From assembly GCF_024666525.1 (NCBI RefSeq), contig NZ_CP088294.1, positions 1,240,001 to 1,304,000 of the forward strand: a stretch of 64,000 nt of DNA, written 5' to 3'. Shown piece after piece: positions 17,206-25,383 of this stretch. Made by a program: the position numbers and the translations under genes. The notes under the pieces are model-generated. The model was not told the DNA's origin, ran no database searches, and worked only from the letters and a program-made list of their open reading frames with translations. Numbering within the stretch: the first letter of the stretch is position 1; the number at the start of each line of letters is the position of its first letter. The stretch comes from Pseudomonas sp. J452 (GTDB lineage: Bacteria; Pseudomonadota; Gammaproteobacteria; Pseudomonadales; Pseudomonadaceae).

Positions 17206-18057
17206 TCAGGGGTGGCCGTTGAACCAGGCGAGGATCTTGCCGGGCGAGGCGGCGAACCATTCATGGCCGCCCAGGGACTCGGTGTACCGCGCGGTTTCGA
17301 TACCGTGGTAGAGCAGGCGCTCGTAGTACAGGTCCATGCTCCACCACGGCACGGTGAGGTCGACGAAGCCGTGCAGGAAGTAGGTCGGCGGATGGTCGGC
17401 CGGCAGCTCGTCGGGCACCACGCACAGCGGGCCGCTGCAGGTGGCATAGGAGCCGGACTGGATGGCCAGGGCCTTGAACTTGCCGGGGAAGGACACGGCC
17501 ATGCGGCTGGTGTTGTAGCCGCCGCTGGAGATTCCGGTGGCGTACTGGCGCTGGCTGTTCAGCGGGCCGAAGTGGCCGCTGGCGATGGCGTCGAACACGT
17601 TGCCGAGGAAGTCGTAGTCGGTGCTCAGCTCATAGGCCTGGGCCAGGCCGGGGATGTTGGTTTGCCAGAACAGATCGGCCGGGGCGCTGGGCGCAACCAC
17701 CGCATAGCCGTTGTCCAGCAGGGTCTGTACCAGCTTGCCTTCGTAGAAACCGCCGAACGGCTGGTTGCTGTAGTAGGTGAAGTTATCCAGCGGGAAGAAC
17801 GAACCTTGGTAGATCAGCACCGTCGGCCAGCCGCCGGCGGGAGGGCTGCCGATGGGTGTCTGGTAGATCACCTTGCGCTGGCCGACCAGGCCGGAGTCGA
17901 TCCAGGTGGACTGGTAACTGCAGCTGACCTTGGCCGGTAGCAACAGGTTCTTCTTGCGTTCGCTGCAGCGCGAGTCGGCCGCGGCCGTGTCGTGCAGCAG
18001 GCTGCTCAGGAGCAGGACGAACAATGGGGTAAAACGGCGAAAGCGGGCAGTGAGCAT
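17206..18057 (-). CDS. phaZ: Extracellular medium-chain-length PHA depolymerase
   Basis: The 283-residue protein closely resembles, as I recall it, the extracellular poly(3-hydroxyoctanoate) depolymerase of Pseudomonas fluorescens GK13. The signal peptide spans about residues 1-26. The mature part contains CSYQSTWIDSGLVGQRKVIY, the lipase box G-I-S177-S-G-G, an Asp in HGFVDLTVPW and a His in GGHEWF, giving a Ser-Asp-His triad. It hydrolyses medium-chain-length polyhydroxyalkanoates outside the cell. A paralogue lies 195 bases upstream on the same strand. A 21-base operator-like motif lies 43-63 bases upstream of the ATG and recurs before the DUF1302 gene. Confidence 0.92.
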   Translation of the reverse strand: MLTARFRRFTPLFVLLLSSLLHDTAAADSRCSERKKNLLLPAKVSCSYQSTWIDSGLVGQRKVIYQTPIGSPPAGGWPTVLIYQGSFFPLDNFTYYSNQPFGGFYEGKLVQTLLDNGYAVVAPSAPADLFWQTNIPGLAQAYELSTDYDFLGNVFDAIASGHFGPLNSQRQYATGISSGGYNTSRMAVSFPGKFKALAIQSGSYATCSGPLCVVPDELPADHPPTYFLHGFVDLTVPWWSMDLYYERLLYHGIETARYTESLGGHEWFAASPGKILAWFNGHP

Positions 18058-18099
18058 GGCAGTATTTCTCCGTTGTTATTGTGTACCGCCTTTTTAATA

Positions 18100-18120
18100 G
18101 AAACCGGAATTCCGATTCCG
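18100..18120. promoter_or_regulatory. Operator-like motif upstream of phaZ, copy B
   Basis: The sequence GAAACCGGAATTCCG followed by ATTCCG contains the dyad CCGGAATTCCG and matches 17 of 21 positions of a second copy at 19270-19290. It lies 43-63 bases upstream of the phaZ ATG at 18057, a normal operator position. The binding protein is unknown. Confidence 0.5.
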
Positions 18121-18252
18121 TCAAGTGGCTGCAGGCCACGGGAGACGCGGCCTGCACGGGTAATGGCTCAGGCTGTTCGGGGAGATCGGCGAGCTAGAGC
18201 GCTCGCCAAGGAGATCGAGAATTCCGCTTGAAGGGGTCTGGCGACCAGCGGC

Positions 18253-19089
18253 TCAGGGATGCTTGTTGAACCAGTTGAGTATCTGCCCCGGACTGCTGGC
18301 GAACCAGACATGACCACCGCTGGGTTCGGTATACAGCGCGGTTTTCAGGCCCTGGTAGAGCATGCGGTCGTGGTACGGCTGCATGCTGGTCCAGGGCACG
18401 ACCCAGTCCGCCTGGCCATGCACGAACAGGGTTGGCGGATGATCGGCTGGCAGTGCCGGCACGTCGCAGGGTGCCCCGACGCAGGTGGCATAGGACGCCG
18501 ACTGAATGGCCAGGGCCTTGAACTTGCCGGGGAAGGACAGGGCCATGCGGCTGGTGTTGTAGCCACCGCTGGACATGCCACCGGCGTACTGGCGTTGCTT
18601 GTTCAGTGGGCCGAACTTGCCAGTGGCGATGGCGCTGAACAGGTTGTTGAAGAACAGGTAGTCGTTACTTTGCTGGTAGTTGTTGGCGTACTCGGGCGCG
18701 TTGGTCTGCCAGGCATCCTTGGCGGTCAGGGCGTTGGGCGCGAGGACCGCATAACCGCTGTCCAGCAGGGTTCGCACCAGCTTGCCCTGATGATAGGCGC
18801 CGAAGGGCATGTCGCTGTGGTAGCTGAAGCTGTTCACCGTGGCCAGGGAGCCGTGGTACAGCACTGCCACCGGCCAGCCACCTGCCGGCGCCTTGCCGGT
18901 CGGGATCTGGTAGACCACTTTGCGCTTGCCGGCGCTGCCGGAATCGATCGAGAGGGTCTTGTAGCTGCAGATGAGGGTGGCGGGTTGGCTGCTGGTGTTT
19001 TCGCTGCAGCGCGACTCGGCCCAGGCGGCCGTGCCGGCCAGCATCAGGGCGACGGCAAGAAGGGGGCGGGTTAGATAGGCAGTCGACAT
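18253..19089 (-). CDS. PHA depolymerase paralogue (extracellular esterase)
   Basis: The 278-residue product is a paralogue of the depolymerase downstream: same signal peptide architecture, CSYKTLSIDSGSAGKRKVVY, catalytic G-M-S173-S-G-G, an Asp in HGQADWVVPW and a His in GGHVWF. The sequence differs enough (for example the TAKDAWQTNAPEY region) that substrate preference may differ in chain length or polymer type. The ATG at 19089 has an AGGAG site; an upstream extension of 26 codons lacks one and precedes the signal peptide. Gene duplication in tandem with the same orientation is evident. Confidence 0.88.
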   Translation of the reverse strand: MSTAYLTRPLLAVALMLAGTAAWAESRCSENTSSQPATLICSYKTLSIDSGSAGKRKVVYQIPTGKAPAGGWPVAVLYHGSLATVNSFSYHSDMPFGAYHQGKLVRTLLDSGYAVLAPNALTAKDAWQTNAPEYANNYQQSNDYLFFNNLFSAIATGKFGPLNKQRQYAGGMSSGGYNTSRMALSFPGKFKALAIQSASYATCVGAPCDVPALPADHPPTLFVHGQADWVVPWTSMQPYHDRMLYQGLKTALYTEPSGGHVWFASSPGQILNWFNKHP

Positions 19090-19269
19090 ACTGCGGCTCC
19101 TGCTTGGTGTGAGTGACAAGGCAGTAGACGCCGGCTTTTGCAGAAATGCTCGGTTTATTGGCGCCATATTTCCGGCATGCGATGGCCGGCACAGCTAAGT
19201 AGCAAAGGAGTTGGCAAAAAAATAACGGGGTGGCCTTGCCAGAGTCCGGTGACAGAGCTAAATTGATTC

Positions 19270-19290
19270 GGAACCGATGTTCCGATTCCG
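19270..19290. promoter_or_regulatory. Operator-like motif upstream of the DUF1302 gene, copy A
   Basis: GGAACCGATGTTCCG followed by ATTCCG matches 17 of 21 positions of the motif before phaZ. A perfect dyad TCGGAA/TTCCGA (19268-19285, six-base spacer) overlaps it. It ends 25 bases before the GTG start of the DUF1302 gene and is about 180 bases upstream of the divergent PHA depolymerase paralogue, so it could control both. Confidence 0.5.
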
Positions 19291-19315
19291 ATAAAAACAA
19301 CAGCTGGAGGTCATC

Positions 19316-21079
19316 GTGACTTACCAAGGAAAGGGTCTGGCACTTGCTGGTCTGGCATTGCTCGGCACGCTGCCCATAGGGGTGGCACAGGCGTTTCAGG
19401 TGCGTTCGGGCGACTGGACCACGTCTCTCGATACGACGCTGTCCTACGGCGTCAGCTACCGCATGGAAGATCAGGACAACAAGCTGATCGCCGGCGCCAA
19501 TGGCGGCAAGGGCAGCAATGCCGGGCTGATCAACTCGGACGACGGCAACCTCAACTTCCGCAAGGGCGAACTGTTCTCCGAAGTGGTCAAGGCGGTGTCC
19601 GAGCTGGACCTGCGCTACCAGGATCGCTACGGCGTGTTCGTCCGCGGCCGAACCTTCTATGATTTCGAGCTGGAAGACGACCAGCGCCGCCACCGCGAGA
19701 TCAGCAATGACGGCCTGGACGAAGCCGGCTCCAGCGCCGACCTGCTCGATGCCTTCGTCTACGGCAGCTGGACGCTCAACGAGCGCGACCTCAATGCCCG
19801 CCTCGGCCGCCAGGTGATCAACTGGGGCGAGGGGCTGTACTACCAGAACGGCATCGGCGCCACCAACCCGGTGGACATCAATGCCCTGCGCGCGCCCGGT
19901 TCGGAAGTGAAGGAGGCCTACATGCCGACCTTCATGATCTCCGGCTCCTATGAGCTGCGCGACAACCTCACCGTGGAGGGTTACTGGCAGCCGGGCTGGG
20001 CCTGGGAAGCGTCGAAAATCGACCCCTGCGGCACCTACTATTCCACCCTCGATGTGTTGGGCGAGGGCTGCGACTACCTGTCCGCCTCGCCTCTGCAGGA
20101 GGCCGCGACCGGGCTGGTCGGTGAGCCAATGGCGTTCGACAACCCGGCAGCGGCCCAGGCCTATGCCGACAGCCTGCCCCCCGGCTTCGTCAACGACCTG
20201 CTACGTGGCTACCTGCCGAGCACCTTCATCCAGCGCGGCCAGGACATCGACGGCGACGATTCGCCGCAGTACGGCGCGGCCCTGCGCTGGTACGTGCCGG
20301 AGCTGAACGACACCGAGCTGGGCTTCTACTACCTGCGCTACAACATGCAGGTGCCGATGATCGGCCTGACCGTTGGCCAGCCGGTGACCCTGCCGGGCGC
20401 CGGCGTGCTGCCCGATGCCAGCAGCTCGCGCTACTACGCCGAGTACCTGGAGAAGCGCGACCTGTACGGCATCAGCTTCAACACCTCGATCGGTGGTGAC
20501 AGCATCTTCAATGGCCTGTCGCTGGCCGGCGAGCTGAGCTACCGGCCGGATACCCCGATCGCCCTCGGCCTCAACGAATACCTGCCGGATGCCTTGCTCG
20601 GCAGCCTCAGCGGGCTGGCGGTGGGCAGCCAGCTGGATGGCTACCGCGAGAAGGACATGTACCAGGCCTCGCTGGTCGGTATCTACAACTTCAACGGCGT
20701 GCTCGGCTCCGACTCGGCAACCCTGTTTTCCGAGCTGGTCGCCAGCCGCGTGCAGGGCCTGGAGTCGGATGTCGACTACTACGAAGCCACCAGCAGCGCC
20801 TACGGCGGCCAGGTCAGCCTGCAGCTGACCTACACCAACGTGTTCAACCTGGTGAACCTGGTGCCCAACGTCAGCTACCAGTACAGCATCAACGGCGTCG
20901 CTCCCCAGCTCACCAACGGCCTGGATGAAGAGGCGCAGAGCTACTCGCTGGGCCTCGACGCGATCTACAAGGAGTCCTTCACCGTCGGTGCCAAGTACGT
21001 CGACTACAGCGGTGGCGGCCTGTCGAACAAGCGCACCGACCGCGACTTCCTCAGCTTCAACGTCAAATACAGCTTCTGA
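19316..21079 (+). CDS. DUF1302 family outer-membrane protein
   Basis: The 587-residue protein starts at a GTG (19316) five bases after GGAGG and has a signal peptide ending GVAQA. The mature N-terminus FQVRSGDWTTSLDTTLSYGV and the GRQVINWGEGLYYQNGIGA segment are typical of DUF1302. The C-terminus ends in an aromatic residue after alternating hydrophobics (DFLSFNVKYSF), the outer-membrane beta-barrel signature. The family is thought to act with DUF1329 in handling or export of hydrophobic compounds. Here it is followed 17 bases later by the DUF1329 gene and is divergent from two PHA depolymerases, which suggests a link to lipidic polymers or their products. Confidence 0.88.
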   Translation: MTYQGKGLALAGLALLGTLPIGVAQAFQVRSGDWTTSLDTTLSYGVSYRMEDQDNKLIAGANGGKGSNAGLINSDDGNLNFRKGELFSEVVKAVSELDLRYQDRYGVFVRGRTFYDFELEDDQRRHREISNDGLDEAGSSADLLDAFVYGSWTLNERDLNARLGRQVINWGEGLYYQNGIGATNPVDINALRAPGSEVKEAYMPTFMISGSYELRDNLTVEGYWQPGWAWEASKIDPCGTYYSTLDVLGEGCDYLSASPLQEAATGLVGEPMAFDNPAAAQAYADSLPPGFVNDLLRGYLPSTFIQRGQDIDGDDSPQYGAALRWYVPELNDTELGFYYLRYNMQVPMIGLTVGQPVTLPGAGVLPDASSSRYYAEYLEKRDLYGISFNTSIGGDSIFNGLSLAGELSYRPDTPIALGLNEYLPDALLGSLSGLAVGSQLDGYREKDMYQASLVGIYNFNGVLGSDSATLFSELVASRVQGLESDVDYYEATSSAYGGQVSLQLTYTNVFNLVNLVPNVSYQYSINGVAPQLTNGLDEEAQSYSLGLDAIYKESFTVGAKYVDYSGGGLSNKRTDRDFLSFNVKYSF

Positions 21080-21096
21080 CCAAGGGACGAACCGAC

Positions 21097-22458
21097 ATGT
21101 ACAAAACAGGATTTCTCCACACCGGTTTGCTGGCCGCCATGCTCCTGGCCGCTCCCCTGGTGCAGGCGCAAGTCAGCGCCGAACAGGCCGCGCGCCTGGG
21201 TCAGGACCTGACCCCGCTGGGCGCCGAGAAGGCCGGCAATGCCGCCGGCAGCATTCCCGCCTGGGACGGCGGCCTGGCACCGCGCAGCGATGCCTTCGAC
21301 CCGGTGGCCGGCTACAAGGACCCGTTCGCCGCCGATCAGCCGCTGTTCAGCATCAGTCACGCCAATGCCGCGCAGTACAGCCAGCAGCTCAGTCCAGGGC
21401 AGCGGGCGATGCTGGCGCGCTATCCGGACAGCTGGAAACTGCAGGTCTACCCGACCCGCCGCTCGGCCTCCTACCCGGACAAGGTGTATGCGGCGATCAA
21501 GGCCAATGCCACTAGCGCCAAGCTGATCGAAGACGGCAACGGCATCGCCGACTTCAAGACCGCCACGCCTTTCCCGATTCCGCAGTCGGCCCTGGAAGTG
21601 CTGTGGAACCACCTGGTGCGTTACCGCGGCGACAGCGTCAAACGCTACTACGCCCAGGCGGTGCCGCATGCCAGCGGCGACTACTTCATGACCCAGATCG
21701 AGGACCTGTTCCTGTTCAACCAGGACGCCGGCGACGCCAGCAAGGACAACGGTAACGTGCTGTTCTACTTCCGCCAGTCGGTGCTGGCGCCGGCGCGTCT
21801 GGCGGGTACCGAGCTGCTGGTCCACGAGACCGTCGACCAGGTCAAGGAACCGCGTCTGGCCTGGCTCTACGCCGCTGGCCAGCGGCGGGTGCGGCGCACG
21901 CCGAACGTGGCCTACGACTCGCCCGGCACGGCCTCCGAAGGCATGCGCACCACCGACAACTTCGACATGTTCTCCGGCGCCCCGGATCGCTACGACTGGA
22001 AGCTGCTGGGCAAGGAAGAGTTGTATGTGCCGTACAACAACTACCGCTTCGCCGCCAAGACCAATAAGTACAGCGACATCGTCAAGGCCGGCCACGTCAA
22101 TCCTGACCTGCTGCGCTACGAGCTGCACCGCGTCTGGCATGTGCGCGCCACGCTGAAGGCCGGCGAGCGCCACCAGTACAAGCAGCGCGACTTCTATTTC
22201 GACGAGGACAGCTACCAGATTCTGGTGGTCGACCACTACGACAACCGCGACAACCTCTGGCGCCTCGGCGAGTCCTACACCATCAATATGTATGACCAGC
22301 CGCTGATCTGGACCAAGGGCGATGCGGTATATGACTTGATCGGCGGCCGCTATGTGATTGGCATATTGTCCAATGAAGAGCCGGCGGATCAGTTCGATAT
22401 TGCCCTTAAACCGACGGACTTCACCCCGGCGCAATTACGCCGCGACAGTCGACGTTAG
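21097..22458 (+). CDS. DUF1329 family periplasmic protein
   Basis: The 453-residue protein has a signal peptide (about residues 1-24, ending VQAQ) and the opening VSAEQAARLGQDLTPLGAEK typical of DUF1329, which has a LolA/LolB-like lipid-binding fold. Conserved segments include AGNAAGSIPAWDGGL and a VKEPRLAWLYAAGQRRVRR stretch. It is the usual partner of DUF1302 and is 17 bases downstream of it. Its last 4 bases overlap the 3' end of the convergent TetR gene. A role in carrying hydrophobic molecules across the periplasm is inferred from the fold. Confidence 0.88.
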   Translation: MYKTGFLHTGLLAAMLLAAPLVQAQVSAEQAARLGQDLTPLGAEKAGNAAGSIPAWDGGLAPRSDAFDPVAGYKDPFAADQPLFSISHANAAQYSQQLSPGQRAMLARYPDSWKLQVYPTRRSASYPDKVYAAIKANATSAKLIEDGNGIADFKTATPFPIPQSALEVLWNHLVRYRGDSVKRYYAQAVPHASGDYFMTQIEDLFLFNQDAGDASKDNGNVLFYFRQSVLAPARLAGTELLVHETVDQVKEPRLAWLYAAGQRRVRRTPNVAYDSPGTASEGMRTTDNFDMFSGAPDRYDWKLLGKEELYVPYNNYRFAAKTNKYSDIVKAGHVNPDLLRYELHRVWHVRATLKAGERHQYKQRDFYFDEDSYQILVVDHYDNRDNLWRLGESYTINMYDQPLIWTKGDAVYDLIGGRYVIGILSNEEPADQFDIALKPTDFTPAQLRRDSRR

Positions 22459-23075
22459 GTGTGGGTAACTTCCAGGTAATTGCAGATCAGCCGCGAAAGT
22501 TCCCCGGGAACAACTTCCCGGGGGGTCACGCCGAGGCTGCCGACCATGGTGAAGTAGTTCATCCCGGCGAGCAGCATGTGCGCGGCCAGGTCGGCGGCCT
22601 GTTCGGGATGCGGGTGGCCGATGTCACTGCGGCGCGCCAGGGCGATGCGGCAGAAGGTCTGGCCGATGTAGGCGTTGAGTTGGTGGAAGCGCTGGCGGAA
22701 CTGCAGGTCGGCCGAGCTACGGCGAATCAGGGCGCGGAGCAGGCCTTCGCTGCCGTCGAACAGGCGGATCATGCCCTGAATCAGGCCTTCGATCTGCGCT
22801 TCGAGGGACAGATCCTGGCTGCCGAGTTCGCTCACCAGGCTGTCGATGGCCAGCCGGCTCTGCTCGACGAAGCGGTCATGCACGGCGTACAGCAGCATGT
22901 CCTTGTCGCCGAGCAGACGGTAGAAGGTGCCCACCGAGGATTCGGCGAGTTGGGCGACCTGGGAAATACCGGTTTCCTCGAACTGATTGTTCGCCAGCAG
23001 TTCGGCGGCGACATTGAGAAAGCGCTCAAGGGCTTTCTTGCTGCGTGCCTGGGTGGGGCTGGTGATGCTGTACAT
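22455..23075 (-). CDS. TetR/AcrR family regulator
   Basis: The 206-residue protein has an N-terminal TetR helix-turn-helix (KKALERFLNVAAELLANNQ, then ISQVAQLAESSVGTFYRLLG, about residues 13-62) and a helical C-terminal ligand domain. TetR proteins usually repress a neighbouring transport or lipid operon and respond to a small hydrophobic ligand. It is convergent with DUF1302/DUF1329 and divergent from an alpha/beta hydrolase. An imperfect palindrome at 23190-23210 lies in the divergent region and could be its operator. It is the only regulator in the PHA/DUF1302 block. Confidence 0.88.
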   Translation of the reverse strand: MYSITSPTQARSKKALERFLNVAAELLANNQFEETGISQVAQLAESSVGTFYRLLGDKDMLLYAVHDRFVEQSRLAIDSLVSELGSQDLSLEAQIEGLIQGMIRLFDGSEGLLRALIRRSSADLQFRQRFHQLNAYIGQTFCRIALARRSDIGHPHPEQAADLAAHMLLAGMNYFTMVGSLGVTPREVVPGELSRLICNYLEVTHT

Positions 23076-23189
23076 GATCCATTCTCGAGCTGGCGCGGCA
23101 CGATTCTAGGGGGTTTGCCGGGGCAAGGCAAATAGCCGGATTTATCCGCAACGACAATTAATTAGTTATCCGAGAGTGCAACTTTTTAA

Positions 23190-23210
23190 TTATCCGGACT
23201 TTCCGGGTAA
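23190..23210. promoter_or_regulatory. Palindrome between TetR and hydrolase genes
   Basis: Arms TTATCCGGA (23190-23198) and TCCGGGTAA (23202-23210) match at 8 of 9 positions around a 3-base spacer. Additional TTATCCG half-sites occur just upstream. The site lies between divergently transcribed genes, 44 bases before the hydrolase ATG, as expected for an autoregulating TetR protein. Confidence 0.45.
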
Positions 23211-23253
23211 CGAACTTTCTCGGCCATTTATTATTCAAGGGAAGTCTCTGGAT

Positions 23254-24054
23254 ATGGACTATATAAACTTGCCCGGTGGGCGTTTTGCCTATATCAGCCA
23301 GGGTCAGGGTGAGGCGGTGCTGCTGTTGCACGGGCTGGGCTCGTCGCTACTCGACTGGCAACCGCAGATTGAGCATCTGGCGCGTTATTGCCAGGTCTTC
23401 GCCCTCGATGTGCGGGGGCATGGCCAGAGTGAACCGCTGCGCGCGCCAGTGAGCATGGCCGAGCTGGCTGCCGACATTGCCGACTTCATTCGCGCCAAGC
23501 AGATCCAGCCGTGCATCCTGGTCGGTATCTCCATGGGCGGCATGCTGACCTTTCAGCTGCTCGCCGATCAGCCGCAGCTGGTGCGCGCCGCGGTGGTGAT
23601 CAACAGCGCACCGAGTTTCATCGTCGACTCCTGGCGCATTCGTCTGCAGGTCTGGTTGCGCCTGAGCCTGGTGCGCCTGTTCGGCCTGCCGGGGCTGGCG
23701 CGCATGCTGGCCGGCAAGTTGTTTCCCAAACCCGAACAGCAGGCTCTGCGCGAACTGGTGACGCAGCGCATCGCCGGCAACGAGCAGACCTCCTACATGC
23801 ATGCCATGCGGGCTATCCCCGGCTGGTCGAGCCTGCCGGCGGTGCAGGCGGTGGAGACGCCCTTGCTGGTGGTGGCCGGTGATCGCGACTACACCCCGCT
23901 GGCCTACAAGCAGGCCTATGTGGCGCAGTTGCGCAACGCCCGCCTGGAAGTGATCGCCGACTCCGGGCATGCCACCCCGCTGGATCAGCCCGAGGCGCTG
24001 AATCGGCTATTGGATGGCTTTATCGCCGAGCATTCGGCGGCTTTACCCGCCTGA
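23254..24054 (+). CDS. Alpha/beta hydrolase
   Basis: The 266-residue protein has the alpha/beta hydrolase pattern: oxyanion segment LLLHGLGSSLLDW, DVRGHGQSE, nucleophile elbow G-I-S-M-G-G, an Asp in VVAGDRDYTPL and a His in SGHATPLD. No signal peptide is seen from the chosen ATG at 23254, which follows CAAGGGAAG; a GTG 78 bases upstream would add a non-conserved extension. The substrate is unknown. Its position beside TetR and the PHA depolymerases suggests an intracellular esterase acting on ester or oligomer products. This is inference. Confidence 0.82.
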   Translation: MDYINLPGGRFAYISQGQGEAVLLLHGLGSSLLDWQPQIEHLARYCQVFALDVRGHGQSEPLRAPVSMAELAADIADFIRAKQIQPCILVGISMGGMLTFQLLADQPQLVRAAVVINSAPSFIVDSWRIRLQVWLRLSLVRLFGLPGLARMLAGKLFPKPEQQALRELVTQRIAGNEQTSYMHAMRAIPGWSSLPAVQAVETPLLVVAGDRDYTPLAYKQAYVAQLRNARLEVIADSGHATPLDQPEALNRLLDGFIAEHSAALPA

Positions 24055-24108
24055 CGCGCTCAAGCCCGCTGGGTACACTAGCCGCAGACTTTCTCTGCGG
24101 CCTTCCCC

Positions 24109-24990
24109 ATGCACCTGCTCCCCTGGTCCCACCCGAGTTCCGCCGGCTTCACCCTGACCGGCTGGCACAGCGCGCCTTCGGGCAAGCCCTTGCTGCACTT
24201 CCTGCATGGCAACGGCTTTTGCGGGCGCACCTACGAGCCGATGCTGGCGCTGCTGGCCGAGCATTTCGACCTGTGGCTGTGCGATGTCCAGGGCCACGGT
24301 GAAACTGAACACGGCGGCCGTTTCCATGGCTGGAACCGCAGCGCCGAACTGGCCGTGGAAGCCTTCGAGGCCGGTCGCGGGATATTCGGGGCGGTGCCGC
24401 GCTTTGCCCTCGGGCATAGCTTCGGTGGGGTGCTGACCAGCCTGATCCTGGCGCACCATCCGCAGCTGTTCCAGCGTGCGGTGCTGCTCGATCCGGTGCT
24501 GTTCAGCCCACCGATGATCGGCGTCATGGGCCTGTCCGAACTGCTCGGCCTGCACCGGCGCAACGTCATGGCGAAGAAGTCGGCGGCGCGGCGCAAGCAC
24601 TGGCCGGATCGCGCCACGGCGTTTTCCCTGCTGCAGGGCCGTGGCATTTTCCGCGGCTGGGTCGACGAGGCCCTGCAGGCCTATGTCGACCACGCGCTGA
24701 AGGATGTGGCCGAGGGCGTCGTCGAGCTGAAATGCCGGCCCAGTCGCGAGGTGGATATCTTCAGTTCCTTCCCCAAGCGCCTGTGGCCATCGCTGGCCAA
24801 GGTGCATACGCCGACCCTGCTGCTGCACGGGGTCAAGAGCTATGCCTTCGTCGGCAAGTCGGCGCTGCGTCTGGCGGCGAGCAACCCGGCGGTGCGCGAG
24901 CAGCAGGTCGAGGGCGGGCACTGCTTCATGCAGGAGCAACCTGCGCAGAGCGCGCAGCGGGTGCTCGACTTTCTCCTGCAGCGCAGCTGA
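24109..24990 (+). CDS. Alpha/beta hydrolase
   Basis: The 293-residue protein shows LLHFLHGNGFCGRTYEPML, CDVQGHGETEHGG, the nucleophile elbow G-H-S-F-G-G, and a C-terminal His in EGGHCFMQEQP. The Asp of the triad probably lies in the loop after LLLHGVKSYAF, though a usual D is not obvious there. It is cytoplasmic (no signal). It starts 55 bases after the previous hydrolase and ends one base before the next gene, so the three may be cotranscribed. The substrate is unknown. Confidence 0.82.
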   Translation: MHLLPWSHPSSAGFTLTGWHSAPSGKPLLHFLHGNGFCGRTYEPMLALLAEHFDLWLCDVQGHGETEHGGRFHGWNRSAELAVEAFEAGRGIFGAVPRFALGHSFGGVLTSLILAHHPQLFQRAVLLDPVLFSPPMIGVMGLSELLGLHRRNVMAKKSAARRKHWPDRATAFSLLQGRGIFRGWVDEALQAYVDHALKDVAEGVVELKCRPSREVDIFSSFPKRLWPSLAKVHTPTLLLHGVKSYAFVGKSALRLAASNPAVREQQVEGGHCFMQEQPAQSAQRVLDFLLQRS

Positions 24991-24991
24991 G

Positions 24992-25339
24992 ATGCCGGCC
25001 AGTCGCGAGGCGGTCTGGCTGGCGCTGGCCGATCTGTGGCTGGATACCGAGACCACTGCCACGACGCTCGACGCCATCGTGCGCACCCTGCGTGACAGTG
25101 GTCTGGCGCTTGCCGAGCTGGAGCAGATCTTCTACTACGAGGTGGCGCCGGTGGTCTGGCTGAATGCCTGGAGTGTGGCCGGCGAGTGGAGCGGTTTCGA
25201 CCCGCAGTGGCTGGCTGAGGAGTGCCGGCGCAACCAGCAGCGCGGGCGTTGGCACCGCGGCAAATGCCGGCTCCTACGGCGGCCGATGACTTATGCCTGT
25301 CGCGAACATTGGCAGCAGATACGTGCCAGGCTCGGGTAG
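24992..25339 (+). CDS. Small conserved hypothetical protein (DUF7079-like)
   Basis: The 115-residue product starts MPASREAVWLALADLWLDTE and continues with DSGLALAELEQIFYYEVAPV and VAGEWSGFDPQWL. This pattern recalls the DUF7079 family, but I am not certain. No signal or membrane helix is seen. The ATG is one base after the stop of the preceding hydrolase gene. The C-terminal third includes an Arg-rich stretch whose DNA resembles REP sequence (CCGGCTCCTAC near 25268-25278), so the natural stop may have been displaced by a REP insertion. Confidence 0.6.
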   Translation: MPASREAVWLALADLWLDTETTATTLDAIVRTLRDSGLALAELEQIFYYEVAPVVWLNAWSVAGEWSGFDPQWLAEECRRNQQRGRWHRGKCRLLRRPMTYACREHWQQIRARLG

Positions 25340-25383
25340 CCGAGTGGCAGTGCCTAGCCAGCGAATCCCATCAAGGAACAACG

